Shown here piece by piece: positions 17,010-26,613 of a DNA stretch of 64,000 nucleotides; positions within the stretch are counted from its first letter, which is position 1, and every line of letters begins with the position of its first letter. The notes beneath the pieces were generated by a model. That model was not told the DNA's origin. It worked only from the letters and a program-made list of their open reading frames with translations, and did not search any database. Both the position numbers and the translations under genes were made by a program. The stretch is from Paenibacillus luteus (GTDB lineage: Bacteria; Bacillota; Bacilli; Paenibacillales; Paenibacillaceae): NCBI RefSeq assembly GCF_006542765.1, contig NZ_SKCD01000033.1, positions 372,001 through 436,000 on the forward strand. Direction: 5' to 3'.

Positions 17010-18635
17010 GTGAGATTAAAGGCAAAAACAGCAATGCTTATTGGAATTCTAATGATGTTTGTGATCGGAACGTCTATGCAGGCGTTTGCCTATGACGCGC
17101 AATTAAAACCATATCGTGATGTGCCTGCGACAGATTGGGCAGCAGAATCGATTTACCGGTTAGTCGCTTTAGGCGTCGTATCCGGATATGAAGATGGCAC
17201 TTATCGCCCTAATACAGAGCTTACTAGAGAAGCGTTCGTCAAGTTGCTGGTCGAATCGGTGAAGCCGGTCATTAGTGAAGAGAAGAAGACGGTATTGGCA
17301 GATGTGTCGAAGGATCGCTGGTCCTATAGCTTCATTAAGCAAGCCTATGATGCCGGATGGCTGGACTTGCTCATAAAGGATGGTAAGTTTGCTCCTAGCA
17401 CAAGCATTAAGCGTGAGGAAGTAGCGGCTTTGACGGCATTCGCGCTGCTGCAGGACAAATCGGCCGAAGAGAAGCAGCAGTGGCTGGCTGCGGGCTGGCT
17501 GGATGCACACAAGGCAGTAGCCTTTGGTGATGCGGATCAAATCGACAAAGCGCTTGCTCCATATGTCTTGAGGACGTATTCGGATGCCATTATGCAAGGG
17601 GACAATAAAGGCCTTTTTCTACCGAAAAAGCCATTAACGAGACGCGAGGCAGCGGCCATTGTGGATCGGATGATCGGCTTCCGCAGCAGCGCCCATTCGC
17701 TAGAAATTTCAGCCTTTTATGCCGCTGGCAGACCGTATAAGAAAAACGAGCGTTTCGCTTCCGCTGACGAGGTGATCTTCGACTGGGCCAAGCTCGATTA
17801 TCAAGGCGAAGGCCAGGCAGCGGTCGCTCTAGCGCTGCCTAGCGACTGGAAGCAGACGCTTTCTGCCGCAGAGGCTAGCGGATCGACCAAGACGCTAATG
17901 ATATTTGCAAATACGACGCTTCAGAAGCTGGGGCCGTTTCTACTGGATGCTGAAGCACGTCAGGCATTCGCCACGTCGCTTGGCGAAGTTTATGCCGATC
18001 CTTCCTACGACTTCGACCGTGTTGCTATAGATTTTGAAGGGCTTGTGCCTGCAACGTACAAAGAGCCTTTGATAGAGCTGCTTCTTGCTGTGAAGGATAA
18101 GCTGGGCAGCGAGGCGGAAATGACCGTTGCTGTACCGCCTTCCTATTATTATGCTGGTTACGACTACAAGCGGATTGGCGAGCTGGCTGACCGCGTAGTA
18201 ATGATGGCTTATGAATTTACGCATGAAGAAAGTGGGCTGCCGTCTGCGCCATTGACGCTGGTAGGCGATTCCGTGCGCGATGCGCTTGCTTATATTCCGG
18301 CTGATAAGCTGCTGCTAGGGATATCGAAGCAGGCGAATCAATGGACGACGAAAGAGGATGGGACCAAAGAGTTTTTTCGCTCACCTGCAATTGCAGCAGT
18401 GGAAGAGCGGATTGCTCAGCCTGACACGACGTCAGTCATGCAGCTGCCTTATTTTTTAAATCAAATTACTTTTAAAGATACGAGAGGCTCGCATCTGCTT
18501 TGGTACGAGAATACGGACAGTATCCAAGCGAAGATGCGTTTGGCAAAGGAGCTAGGCCTGCGGGGCGTAGCCGTCTGGCAAATGAATCAGCTTACGGACA
18601 AAGACTGGTCTATGATCTCTACGTTTAATCAGTAA
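17010..18635 (+). CDS. Secreted protein with SLH motifs and a GH18-like domain
   Basis: A signal peptide ends near SMQAFA. Three S-layer homology repeats follow (YRDVPATDWAAESIYRL...VSGYEDGTYRPN is the clearest), spanning about residues 30-215 and anchoring the protein to the cell wall. The rest resembles a family 18 glycosidase barrel: DFDRVAIDFEG carries the DxxxxDxE pattern with the likely catalytic Glu, and VVMMAYEF and GVAVWQMN are typical later strands. Peptidoglycan- or chitin-type substrates are possible. I prefer the GTG at 17010, six bases after GGATGAGGG; the ATG at 16998 is in frame but overlaps that ribosome site. The gene stands alone between terminators. Confidence 0.85.
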   Translation: MRLKAKTAMLIGILMMFVIGTSMQAFAYDAQLKPYRDVPATDWAAESIYRLVALGVVSGYEDGTYRPNTELTREAFVKLLVESVKPVISEEKKTVLADVSKDRWSYSFIKQAYDAGWLDLLIKDGKFAPSTSIKREEVAALTAFALLQDKSAEEKQQWLAAGWLDAHKAVAFGDADQIDKALAPYVLRTYSDAIMQGDNKGLFLPKKPLTRREAAAIVDRMIGFRSSAHSLEISAFYAAGRPYKKNERFASADEVIFDWAKLDYQGEGQAAVALALPSDWKQTLSAAEASGSTKTLMIFANTTLQKLGPFLLDAEARQAFATSLGEVYADPSYDFDRVAIDFEGLVPATYKEPLIELLLAVKDKLGSEAEMTVAVPPSYYYAGYDYKRIGELADRVVMMAYEFTHEESGLPSAPLTLVGDSVRDALAYIPADKLLLGISKQANQWTTKEDGTKEFFRSPAIAAVEERIAQPDTTSVMQLPYFLNQITFKDTRGSHLLWYENTDSIQAKMRLAKELGLRGVAVWQMNQLTDKDWSMISTFNQ

Positions 18636-18711
18636 GGCTTGCCCATTACGAAATCGTTTCTATTCGTAAGAAATGATGTTGTGCATATCTTTTTAAGAGA
18701 ATCCGGCACTT

Positions 18712-18745
18712 GAGCCTCGCAGCAGCTGCGAGGCTCTTAGTTTTA
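18712..18745 (+). terminator. Rho-independent terminator after the SLH/GH18 gene
   Basis: GAGCCTCGCA pairs with TGCGAGGCTC around a five-base loop, followed by TTAGTTTT. Confidence 0.85.
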
Positions 18746-18822
18746 TACCCACATATCTTAGTTTCGTCCATCGTCAATCGGTGAATGCGCTTTTATAATG
18801 AAATTGACGTTAGACGAATGCG

Positions 18823-19653
18823 CTATCCGGAATAAGCAGCGCGGTATTCGGTAGGGGAAAGACTGGTTTCTTTGCGGAAAAATTTCGTGAAATGATTCGT
18901 TTCTTTAAAGCCGGTTTGATCGGCGATTTCCTTGATACTGAAAGAGGTTGTCGTTAATAGCTGCTTGGCGCGTTCGGTTCGTTTGCGGCTGACATATTTT
19001 AGCGGCGGAATACCGAAATGTTTTTTGAAATAGGCGCTAAAATAATTCGGGTGCAAATGGAGGGCTTCTGCCATTTGATCGATGCTAATGCTTGTATGAA
19101 GACGACTGTCCACATACTGTTGGATGACGTTCAAGCGATTAATTTCCTCGGTGCGGTGTTGAAGCACTTGAATAGGCACCGCTTCGAGAAAACGGCTAAC
19201 GATCTCTAGCAGCGCCGACTTCTCGCGAAGCCGCGCTACAATGGTATTTTGCTCATGCCAACCAATCATTTCTCGAAACAAATCAATGAGCCTATCAGGA
19301 TCTTCAACGTCTAGGCAAAGAGGAACGCCAATCCACTGAAACAGGTCGAAGGGGCCGGCCATAATGTTGAAGTGGCACCAATATTTTAAATAGGGACGAT
19401 TGTTTAAGGTGGAGAAGGATACCCTCGTATGTGCGGGAACGAGAAATAATTGTCCAGGCTTCGGATAATAATCTTTGTCACCGATTTGAATCCAGCCTTC
19501 TCCCTCACAAATGTAATACAGCTTATTGAATTCGGGAACGGTATTGCTCTCGCTCCAATCGTGGGAGACTTGCGTTTTATGCGTAATCAGCAGTTGTAGC
19601 TGCAGCGATTGCAGCAAATCAGATAATGCGTGTTGTTCGCTTTTTTGAATCAC
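18823..19653 (-). CDS. AraC-family transcriptional regulator with cupin domain
   Basis: The 276-residue protein has an N-terminal cupin-like ligand domain (YICEGEGWIQIGDKDYY...PGQLFLVPAHTRV) and a C-terminal AraC DNA-binding domain (ISIDQMAEALHLHPNYFSAYF, then TGFKETNHFTKFFRK). It is divergent from the GH95 gene with 98 bases between the starts, so it probably regulates that gene in response to a sugar. It has no receiver domain and is thus a one-component regulator, unlike the YesN-type proteins nearby. Confidence 0.9.
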   Translation of the reverse strand: MIQKSEQHALSDLLQSLQLQLLITHKTQVSHDWSESNTVPEFNKLYYICEGEGWIQIGDKDYYPKPGQLFLVPAHTRVSFSTLNNRPYLKYWCHFNIMAGPFDLFQWIGVPLCLDVEDPDRLIDLFREMIGWHEQNTIVARLREKSALLEIVSRFLEAVPIQVLQHRTEEINRLNVIQQYVDSRLHTSISIDQMAEALHLHPNYFSAYFKKHFGIPPLKYVSRKRTERAKQLLTTTSFSIKEIADQTGFKETNHFTKFFRKETSLSPTEYRAAYSG

Positions 19654-19751
19654 CTGCGGGCACCGCCGTCCAAGTTTTTAGTAGCAATAATACTATAGTA
19701 ATGGATTGACTGCGCAAATAAAAGATCAGTAATCGAAAAGGAGATTCGTAT

Positions 19752-22055
19752 ATGAAGCTGCAAACGGAAAACCGCTTATGGTACAAGCAGCCTGCACGCA
19801 TTTGGGAGGAAGCTCTTCCAGTAGGCAACGGCAAGCTCGGAGGCATGATATTCGGAAATCCTGTGCACGAGAGAATTGCGTTGAATGAAGATAGCGTATG
19901 GTATGGCGGTCCGCGTGACCGAAATAATCCGGATGCTTTGCCGCATTTGGAGGAAATTCGAAGTCTGCTCAAAGAAGGACGCTTGCAAGAAGCGCATTCG
20001 TTATCCGCTATGGCTCTCTCGGGTGTTCCGGAGACCCAGCGTCATTATATGCCGCTTGGCGATTTACAATTGTCTTTCCGTTACAAAGACAATAGTGAAG
20101 TACATGCGTACTCGCGGGAACTGAATTTAAAAAATGGAATTGCAGCAGTGGCCTACAGTAAAGGGGGCACGACCTATCAACGTGAAACCTTTGCAAGCTT
20201 TCCTGATGAGGCGCTTATTAGCAGATTCACAGCAGATCAGCCGGGAAGTATCAGCTTCACTGCTCGACTAGTGCGCGGACGGAACCGTTATTATGATGAA
20301 CTAGTCAAAGCAGATGAGAACACGATCGTTATGCGTGGGATGTGCGGAGGGTCAGGAGGCTCAGACTTCCGAACGGCCTTGCGAGCGGCAGCTGTTGGAG
20401 GGACGGTTACAATTATCGGCGAGCATCTTGTTGTTGAAGGCGCAGACAGCGTAACACTCATACTGACAGCCGCGACGACGTTCCGTCAAATCGATCCTGA
20501 AGCCTATGCCGTGAATACGGGAGCAAATGCAGCGTTAAAGGAATATGAAATATTAAAGATTCGCCATATCAAAGATTTTTGCGTGCTTTCGGAGCGGGTG
20601 AATATTCAATTATCAGCCGCTAGCTCTGATAATGACGGATTGCCAACGGATGAACGGCTGAGGCTTGTTCAAGAAGGCAAGGAAGACATTGGTCTGATGG
20701 CACTGTACTATGAGTTTGGCCGATATTTGCTTATTTCGAGCAGTCGGCCGGGGTCGTTGCCAGCTAACCTGCAGGGTATCTGGAATGAACAGATGCTGCC
20801 GCCTTGGGATAGTAAATATACGATTAATATCAATGCGCAAATGAATTACTGGCATGCAGAATCCGGCAATTTGGCAGAATGCCATGAGCCGTTGTTTGAA
20901 CTGATTGAGCGTATGCGTGAACCGGGCAGGGTAACGGCCAAGGCGATGTACGATTGTGGAGGATTTGTAGCCCATCATAATACAGATATTTGGGGAGATA
21001 CAGCTCCGCAGGATATTTATTTGCCAGCCTCCTATTGGACAATGGGTGCTGCTTGGCTTTGCTTGCACCTATGGGAGCATTACGAGTATGGGTTAGACCA
21101 TGTATTCCTTGCGCGGATCTATCCGACCCTGAAGGAGTCGGCGCAATTTTTTGTTGATTTCCTCACGGAAACGGATGAGGGCCTTCTTGTAGGGAATCCT
21201 TCCGTATCGCCGGAAAATACGTATATTTTGCCAAATGGCGAATCCGGAACGCTTTGTATTGGGGCGTCCATGGACAGCCAAATTTTATATGAATTGTTTA
21301 CGGCCTGCGCCGAAGCCGCAAAAGTTCTGAACATTGACTCTGTAGAACAGCTGCAATGGGAGCAGTTGAGAGCACGATTGCCAGAGCCTGCAATAGGCAA
21401 GCATGGTCAAATTCAAGAATGGATGGAGGATTACGAGGAGGCAGAGCCTGGTCATCGCCATATCTCTCATCTGTTCGCGCTTCATCCCGGCAAGCGATTC
21501 ACGGTAAGAGGAACGCCGGAGTGGGCAGCTGCATCAAGAGTTACGCTTGAGCGCAGGCTGGCGAATGGCGGCGGTCACACGGGCTGGAGCCGAGCTTGGA
21601 TTATAAACTTCTGGGCAAGACTAGAGGATGGCGAGAAGGCGTACGAGAATGTGCAAGCGCTGCTTGGACACTCTACGCTTCCGAATTTATTCGATAACCA
21701 TCCGCCTTTCCAAATTGACGGCAACTTCGGCGGAGCGGCCGGCATGACGGAAATGCTGCTTCAAAGCCATGCTGGGAGCATTCATTTATTGCCCGCTTTG
21801 CCTGCGGCATGGACAGCTGGCGAAATCACAGGTTTGCGAGCGAGAGGCGGCTTTGAGGTTGATATCCGCTGGGCTGCCGGGAAGCTGGTTGAGGCGCATA
21901 TTCGTTCAAATGCAGCGAATAACTGCGTTTTACAAGCCGAGGGTTCGTTTGTTGTGACGAATAATGGTCTGGAAATAACGGATTTGATTCAACAAGATGG
22001 GCTTCTAAGCTGGACGGCGATGGCTGGCAGTGAATATGTGATTTCCGCAAAATAA
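19752..22055 (+). CDS. GH95 alpha-L-fucosidase / alpha-L-galactosidase
   Basis: The 767-residue protein matches family GH95 along its length. The N-terminal beta domain begins with [23 protein letters not shown] and continues with [12 protein letters not shown]. The catalytic alpha/alpha barrel has [26 protein letters not shown], then [35 protein letters not shown] and GHTGWSRAW. Family members invert the anomeric centre of alpha-1,2-fucosides or alpha-L-galactosides from plant xyloglucan or host glycans. No signal peptide is present, so it works inside the cell on imported oligosaccharides. AAAAGGAG precedes the ATG. Which of the two sugars it prefers cannot be told here. Confidence 0.92.
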   Translation: MKLQTENRLWYKQPARIWEEALPVGNGKLGGMIFGNPVHERIALNEDSVWYGGPRDRNNPDALPHLEEIRSLLKEGRLQEAHSLSAMALSGVPETQRHYMPLGDLQLSFRYKDNSEVHAYSRELNLKNGIAAVAYSKGGTTYQRETFASFPDEALISRFTADQPGSISFTARLVRGRNRYYDELVKADENTIVMRGMCGGSGGSDFRTALRAAAVGGTVTIIGEHLVVEGADSVTLILTAATTFRQIDPEAYAVNTGANAALKEYEILKIRHIKDFCVLSERVNIQLSAASSDNDGLPTDERLRLVQEGKEDIGLMALYYEFGRYLLISSSRPGSLPANLQGIWNEQMLPPWDSKYTININAQMNYWHAESGNLAECHEPLFELIERMREPGRVTAKAMYDCGGFVAHHNTDIWGDTAPQDIYLPASYWTMGAAWLCLHLWEHYEYGLDHVFLARIYPTLKESAQFFVDFLTETDEGLLVGNPSVSPENTYILPNGESGTLCIGASMDSQILYELFTACAEAAKVLNIDSVEQLQWEQLRARLPEPAIGKHGQIQEWMEDYEEAEPGHRHISHLFALHPGKRFTVRGTPEWAAASRVTLERRLANGGGHTGWSRAWIINFWARLEDGEKAYENVQALLGHSTLPNLFDNHPPFQIDGNFGGAAGMTEMLLQSHAGSIHLLPALPAAWTAGEITGLRARGGFEVDIRWAAGKLVEAHIRSNAANNCVLQAEGSFVVTNNGLEITDLIQQDGLLSWTAMAGSEYVISAK

Positions 22056-22076
22056 TAATGGTAACAACGTATGAGC

Positions 22077-22123
22077 AACAGGGATTCTATCCAGTTAAGT
22101 GGATAGAATCCCTGTTTTTTTTT
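22077..22123 (+). terminator. Rho-independent terminator after the GH95 gene
   Basis: AACAGGGATTCTATCC pairs perfectly with GGATAGAATCCCTGTT around an eight-base loop, followed by a long T run. Confidence 0.93.
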
Positions 22124-22132
22124 CGAGTTTGT

Positions 22133-22171
22133 TGCTACTGAAAGAAGCAAGCTTCTTTCAGTAGCTTTTTT
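22133..22171 (+). terminator. Second hairpin, overlapping the methyltransferase stop codon
   Basis: GCTACTGAAAGAAG pairs perfectly with CTTCTTTCAGTAGC around a CAAG loop and is followed by seven T on the plus strand. The TGA stop of the minus-strand methyltransferase gene (22158-22160) lies inside the right arm, so the same hairpin ends that mRNA too, though without a T tail on the minus strand. Confidence 0.7.
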
Positions 22172-22772
22172 TCAATATAATAAAGCTCGCGGATGACAGT
22201 TCTTTATGTTTTTGCTCAAGAATGCTCAACATTTGGTAATCGGTATAAGCCTCTAGATGCTGCATAATATCCCGATCCTGGATCGTCGGAACGACATTTG
22301 GCTCGTTGGCGCCTGTAATTCGCGTATACAAAATGACGTAGCTCGCTTGGCACGAGAAAATGTCGTCTAGTGTTTTGCGAAAATCGTTATTGTCAGTAAT
22401 ATGATAAAGGACATCCAGACAAACGACGAGTTCGCTCGATAAAAAACCATGGTTTACGAAATGCCGAGGATTGTAGGGGAGAAAGCTTTTGGTGAGATCT
22501 CCGGCAAATCTTTGCGCACAGATGTCGATGGAGGAATTGGCGACGTCCAAGCCTAAATATTGCCCGTATTTCATGAGGGAGATTTGATTCCCATCTCCGC
22601 ATCCGAATTCAATGACTTTCTGGATGCTATGTTCTTCTATAAAGTCATTAATGATCTCTGCTTTAAAGTCAGCCAGCACACCGTACGAGCCGCTGCCTGA
22701 TGTACCGCCTTTGGCGTAATTGTTTTCCCAATAGGACTTATAGTCAAATATATTGTTATTTTCTTCGGACAT
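22158..22772 (-). CDS. Class I SAM-dependent methyltransferase
   Basis: The 204-residue protein has the Rossmann-type methyltransferase motif I (VIEFGCGDGNQISLM near residue 50), a following LGLDVANSSI segment and motif II/post-I features (ELVVCLDVLYHI). The start is supported by GAGGAGGC upstream. It belongs to the broad Methyltransf_23/25 group. Its substrate is not predictable. It is a single gene, convergent with GH95, and has no clear link to its neighbours. Confidence 0.8.
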   Translation of the reverse strand: MSEENNNIFDYKSYWENNYAKGGTSGSGSYGVLADFKAEIINDFIEEHSIQKVIEFGCGDGNQISLMKYGQYLGLDVANSSIDICAQRFAGDLTKSFLPYNPRHFVNHGFLSSELVVCLDVLYHITDNNDFRKTLDDIFSCQASYVILYTRITGANEPNVVPTIQDRDIMQHLEAYTDYQMLSILEQKHKELSSASFIILKKSY

Positions 22773-22887
22773 ATCGATCGTCTGCCTCCTCTAAGTCACA
22801 TTTTTCGTATCAACCACCAGTATATGTCCATCGGCTTCCGTCAGAACCAGGAAAATGCAGGAAGGATAATAACGTACATTTGAAGAA

Positions 22888-23040
22888 ATGGAGTATGAAT
22901 CGATTGCTGTAGCGCTGTTTCAATGGACGTTAACCGAGTGGGTCACGTTTATCTTTATGTCCTTCATGTGGCTTGCTGTATTCGTTTTTTTTCTAGGTGC
23001 GATGATTTTGTCTCTATTGGCCCTAGTACTCAAACGATGA
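22888..23040 (+). CDS. Possible small membrane protein (50 aa)
   Basis: A 51-codon frame from ATG 22888 to TGA 23040 encodes a peptide whose residues about 20-48 are strongly hydrophobic (FIFMSFMWLAVFVFFLGAMI), ending in LKR. That is a plausible single-span membrane peptide. A terminator-like hairpin begins right after the stop. Against it, the region just before the ATG has only GAAGAA and no good ribosome site. I do not recognise a family. Confidence 0.4.
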   Translation: MEYESIAVALFQWTLTEWVTFIFMSFMWLAVFVFFLGAMILSLLALVLKR

Positions 23041-23042
23041 AT

Positions 23043-23085
23043 GAAGCCATTAGCTATTCAGTTGATAGCTTTGCTTCTTTTTTTC
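23043..23085 (+). terminator. Terminator-like hairpin after the small frame
   Basis: GAAGC and AGCTAT pair with ATAGCT and GCTTC around a TCAGTTG loop, with an unpaired internal bulge, followed by a long T-rich stretch. It supports a transcript ending here. Confidence 0.55.
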
Positions 23086-23239
23086 TTTTTTCCATTCAAT
23101 GAGGTCGTTATTAACTATGACTTTTCTAAGCATTTGAAAGATAGAGAATTAGTCATCCAGATGATCGATTAACGGCCGCCTAAGGAATGGCCTATAACAG
23201 TAACTGACTGTCCCCATAAGTATGTAGGAGGCGAATAGT

Positions 23240-23713
23240 ATGAACTATGAATTTAACAAAGAATGGTTAATTCTTAAATTTGAAGAAATCCGTAAACGGA
23301 TCCTTAAAGCGGTTGACCAGTTGGATGAAGAACAGTTGAACTGGAGTCCGGATGAAACGAGCCACAGCATCGCAGTATTAATTTTTCATTTAAATGGTAA
23401 TATTCAAGAAAGAATCGTGAAAGGTATTTTGCTGCAGAAATCGGATCATAACCGCGCGGATGAGCTGGTGAGCAATTATGTTCAGAAGAAGATGCTGGAA
23501 CAAACGGTACAAGACGGATTTCAGCTTGTCATCGATACGATTCGTAGTCTTTCTGATGAGAGGCTTATGCAGACGCAGCAGGTGAGAAGCAGGAAGAGAA
23601 CGAACCTCGATATGCTGCATCAGTGCGCTGCCCATTATTCCGAGCACATGGGACAAATTTTTTATATCGCCAAGCAATGTTTGAAGGGAAACTACAAATC
23701 CACCTCGATATAA
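23240..23713 (+). CDS. DinB-like / DUF1572 family protein
   Basis: The product is 157 residues with the four-helix outline of the DinB/YfiT superfamily: SIAVLIFHLNGNIQERI near residue 50 and HYSEHMGQIFYIAKQ near residue 130 supply the three conserved histidines that usually bind a metal. Many members are thiol-dependent transferases, many have no known role, and this one gives no hint of substrate. AGGAGGCGA precedes the ATG. It stands alone; the next gene probably has its own promoter. Confidence 0.75.
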   Translation: MNYEFNKEWLILKFEEIRKRILKAVDQLDEEQLNWSPDETSHSIAVLIFHLNGNIQERIVKGILLQKSDHNRADELVSNYVQKKMLEQTVQDGFQLVIDTIRSLSDERLMQTQQVRSRKRTNLDMLHQCAAHYSEHMGQIFYIAKQCLKGNYKSTSI

Positions 23714-23754
23714 CGGGGGAAAAAGAGCGGCTGCGCATCAGAAACAATGCTCCA

Positions 23755-23784
23755 TTGTTTCATACCCTGTAGTTATGGGATAAT
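23755..23784 (+). promoter_or_regulatory. Candidate sigma-A promoter for the DUF445 pair
   Basis: TTGTTT and GATAAT are 18 bases apart, 37 bases before the start of the first DUF445 gene. The -10 element is good and the -35 is weak. Confidence 0.35.
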
Positions 23785-23821
23785 TACTTAGGTAAAGATC
23801 ACCAGGAATGGAGCCCTAGCT

Positions 23822-25102
23822 ATGAATAAATTCAGCATTAAGAAAAAGGCGGATCTTGCGCTGCTTTTTTCGGCTATCGGAATACTTGTCGCTTTTCCCT
23901 TTCATGATTCGTTTGTCGGAGGACTGCTGTTCTCGTTGTTCAGCGCCGCCACGATTGGCGGTTTGGCCGATTCCTTTGCCGTGAGCGCTTTATTCGGCAA
24001 CCCTTTGAAGATCAAATGGCCGTTCTGGATGGGGACGAATATCATTTCCCGCAACCGCGAGCGCTTGATCGGCGAGCTTGTGAAGATGGTACAAAATGAG
24101 TTGCTGACCATTCCGAATATTCGGGAGCGGCTTGATGAATACAATATTGCGGACGTTCTCGTCACCTATTTGAAGCAGCATGGCGGCGAAGCGGGGATAA
24201 ATGATATTTTGCAGCAGGTGGCCGATGATGTCATTACGACGATTAATTTGCAGGAGTTGGCTAAAATTGTACAAACCTTCCTGCTTGAGCATGCTGACTC
24301 GATTCCGGTTGCGGATATTGCAGCGGATGTTGGCGATTGGACGATTAAGAACGGCTATGATGACCGAATCATCGAATTTATTATCCCGGAGCTGATCAAG
24401 ATCGTAAAGTCGGCTCCCTTTGGCTCCGTCATCAGTCAGATCGTCAACTCAGCCATCAAATCCTATGAAGGTGACCAATTTAGACGCAAGCTGATTGATG
24501 CAACTGCCGGGCTGGAAGCTGCCAATATTAGCGGCAGGCTGCAGGAGTGGCTTGTCTCTTTTTTGGAGAAATTCCATTCCGAAGAACATCCGCAGCGCCA
24601 GCAAATGAAGGCCTATATCATCCAGTTTGTTACTAGGCTGCGTACAGATGAGTTGCTGCGTAGCCAAATTGAAACGGGTAAGACCAAGCTTTTGGCTTCC
24701 GTGAAAGCGGATATTAAGCTGGATGTGTATATTCAGAAAGGACTCGAATCGCTGCGTCAGGCTGCAGCCGCCAATGCGGAAGGAGAGCTCGCAAGGTATC
24801 CATGGATCAAGGAGAAAATAAGCGAAGGCATCCGTTATGTGGAAGGAAATAACGAGCTGCTCTCACGCCTAGATCAATACGTGAAGACCACTGTACTGAA
24901 GTGGATGGAGCAGAAGCATTCCTATATCGGTAAAATGGTAAGCGACAAGCTCAGCAGCTTCTCCGAGCAGGAACTGATAGCGCTTGTGAAAGAGAAAGCC
25001 GGGCGCGATCTGCAATATATTCGCATTAACGGGATCGGCATCGGCGCTCTTATCGGCGTAGTGCTGCATTTGTTGACCTACTGGATTGGAGGGCAAGCTT
25101 AA
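23822..25102 (+). CDS. DUF445 family membrane protein (first of a tandem pair)
   Basis: The 426-residue protein has a membrane region at each end: helices near residues 12-50 with the family motif IGGLADSFAVSALFGNPL, and a C-terminal helix (GIGIGALIGVVLHLLTYWI). Between them lies a long, mostly helical, hydrophilic region. This is the layout of DUF445, a family with no established function. The next gene starts directly after its stop codon and encodes a paralogue, so the two probably make a heteromeric membrane complex (inference). Confidence 0.85.
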   Translation: MNKFSIKKKADLALLFSAIGILVAFPFHDSFVGGLLFSLFSAATIGGLADSFAVSALFGNPLKIKWPFWMGTNIISRNRERLIGELVKMVQNELLTIPNIRERLDEYNIADVLVTYLKQHGGEAGINDILQQVADDVITTINLQELAKIVQTFLLEHADSIPVADIAADVGDWTIKNGYDDRIIEFIIPELIKIVKSAPFGSVISQIVNSAIKSYEGDQFRRKLIDATAGLEAANISGRLQEWLVSFLEKFHSEEHPQRQQMKAYIIQFVTRLRTDELLRSQIETGKTKLLASVKADIKLDVYIQKGLESLRQAAAANAEGELARYPWIKEKISEGIRYVEGNNELLSRLDQYVKTTVLKWMEQKHSYIGKMVSDKLSSFSEQELIALVKEKAGRDLQYIRINGIGIGALIGVVLHLLTYWIGGQA

Positions 25103-26437
25103 ATGGCAATGAGAAAAAAAGCAAACCGCAGCTTGATTTTGTTGGCCGTCTTGTTCATTATTGCCGCTTGCTGCTTATATGTTTTTCCAGAGCAATGGTG
25201 GACGCGCATGCTGCTGTATACGACAGAGGCGGGCCTAGTGGGCGCTTTAGCTGATTTGTTTGCCGTTACCGTGTTGTTCAGGCATCCGTTTGGCTGGAAG
25301 TGGATTCCCCATACCGCGATTATTCCCAAAAACCGCGATAAGCTGATTGAAGGCGTGGCCAATATGGTGGAGCAGCAGCTGTTAAGCAAGGATTTGCTGC
25401 AGGAGAAGGTCAAACAAATCTCGCTCGTTCAGATCGCGATTGCCTGGATCGACCGCCGGCCAAGCGGCATGCTTGCCGAGCAGGGCTGGACGTTAGTCTC
25501 GGGGCTGCTCGCCAAGCTGGACATGAAAGGGCTAGCCGTTGTGTTAGATGATAAAGCCCGCCAAAGCCTCGGAAAAATGAATTTATCCCCCTACGCGGGC
25601 AAAGGTCTGAAGTGGGTGATGGATCAAGGGAAATTCCAGAGCTGGGTCAGTCAGATCGTAGAGCTTGCGGCTGAGCGGGCAGCGGACGAGGATATGAAAA
25701 TTGTAATTCGCGAGCTGCTTGGCAAGGAAAAGGAAAAGTTTGTTAACCAGGGAAGCATTTTTTCCAAATGGCTCAAAAAAATGGCAGTCGAAATTGCCGA
25801 ATCGACAAATGCGCTAAATCTTGACGATGCAACGAATGTGCTGTTTAACGATCTGCAGCTCTTAATTCAAGATTTGCGCAATCCGCAGCACGAGCTTCGC
25901 GTTTTGCTTGAACAAATGGTGTACCAGCTGGCTGACAGCTTGCAAAGCCGCGAGGATGTCTCAGCCGCCGTGAATGAGTGGAGGGATGAGGTAATAGATA
26001 AGGTTTCACTTCTGCCTTCCATTGAAGCCTTGCTCGGAAATTTCAGGCAGCTGCTGATTCAGGAGCCAGAACTGAAGCTTGCTGTGCGGGAGAAGCATTC
26101 CGTTCATCAGGCCGACATCAAAGAGTTGATCAATCAATTCATCGCTTCCTACTGGGAGTGGTTCAAGGCGAGCGAGGAGACGAAGGGCTGGCTGGAGCAA
26201 TACGCCCAGAAGTTCGTCCATAAGATGATCGATACCGAGCATGCCATCATCGGCGTTATCGTTCGCAAGACGCTGGACAGCTTTACCGAGCAGAAGCTGG
26301 TGCACTTTATCGAAAGCAAAGTAGAGACCGATTTGCAGCGCATTCGGTTGAACGGCGCGTATATCGGAGCCGCGCTTGGCGCAGCCTTCTACCTGCTTCT
26401 GTACGGCATCTACGAGCCTTTGCTGAAAATGCTATAG
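25103..26437 (+). CDS. DUF445 family membrane protein (second of a tandem pair)
   Basis: This 444-residue paralogue of the preceding protein has the same layout: N-terminal helices with GLVGALADLFAVTVLFRHPFG, a charged helical middle, and a C-terminal helix (GAYIGAALGAAFYLLLYGI). Its ATG abuts the upstream stop codon, so translation is likely coupled. Function is unknown for the family. A terminator follows. Confidence 0.85.
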   Translation: MAMRKKANRSLILLAVLFIIAACCLYVFPEQWWTRMLLYTTEAGLVGALADLFAVTVLFRHPFGWKWIPHTAIIPKNRDKLIEGVANMVEQQLLSKDLLQEKVKQISLVQIAIAWIDRRPSGMLAEQGWTLVSGLLAKLDMKGLAVVLDDKARQSLGKMNLSPYAGKGLKWVMDQGKFQSWVSQIVELAAERAADEDMKIVIRELLGKEKEKFVNQGSIFSKWLKKMAVEIAESTNALNLDDATNVLFNDLQLLIQDLRNPQHELRVLLEQMVYQLADSLQSREDVSAAVNEWRDEVIDKVSLLPSIEALLGNFRQLLIQEPELKLAVREKHSVHQADIKELINQFIASYWEWFKASEETKGWLEQYAQKFVHKMIDTEHAIIGVIVRKTLDSFTEQKLVHFIESKVETDLQRIRLNGAYIGAALGAAFYLLLYGIYEPLLKML

Positions 26438-26450
26438 CCTATATAAATTA

Positions 26451-26497
26451 AAGCCTTCATCATTAGCGTGCCTAATGATGAAGGTTTTGTTTATTTA
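26451..26497 (+). terminator. Rho-independent terminator after the DUF445 pair
   Basis: CCTTCATCATTAG pairs with CTAATGATGAAGG around a short loop, followed by TTTTGTTT. Confidence 0.88.
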
Positions 26498-26613
26498 TAA
26501 ATAGCCCATAAAGTTTGCTTTTACCCCCGTGCAATCCAAAATAGACTCAGGTAGTATGAAGATAAGCTAAGGATAAAATCTAAGCATTCTATGATTATGC
26601 AAGAGGGGAAGAT

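Noticed and set aside
19706-19734. TTGACT as the -35 box of the GH95 promoter
   Set aside because: No acceptable -10 sequence at 16-18 bases, and the implied mRNA would start almost at the ribosome site.
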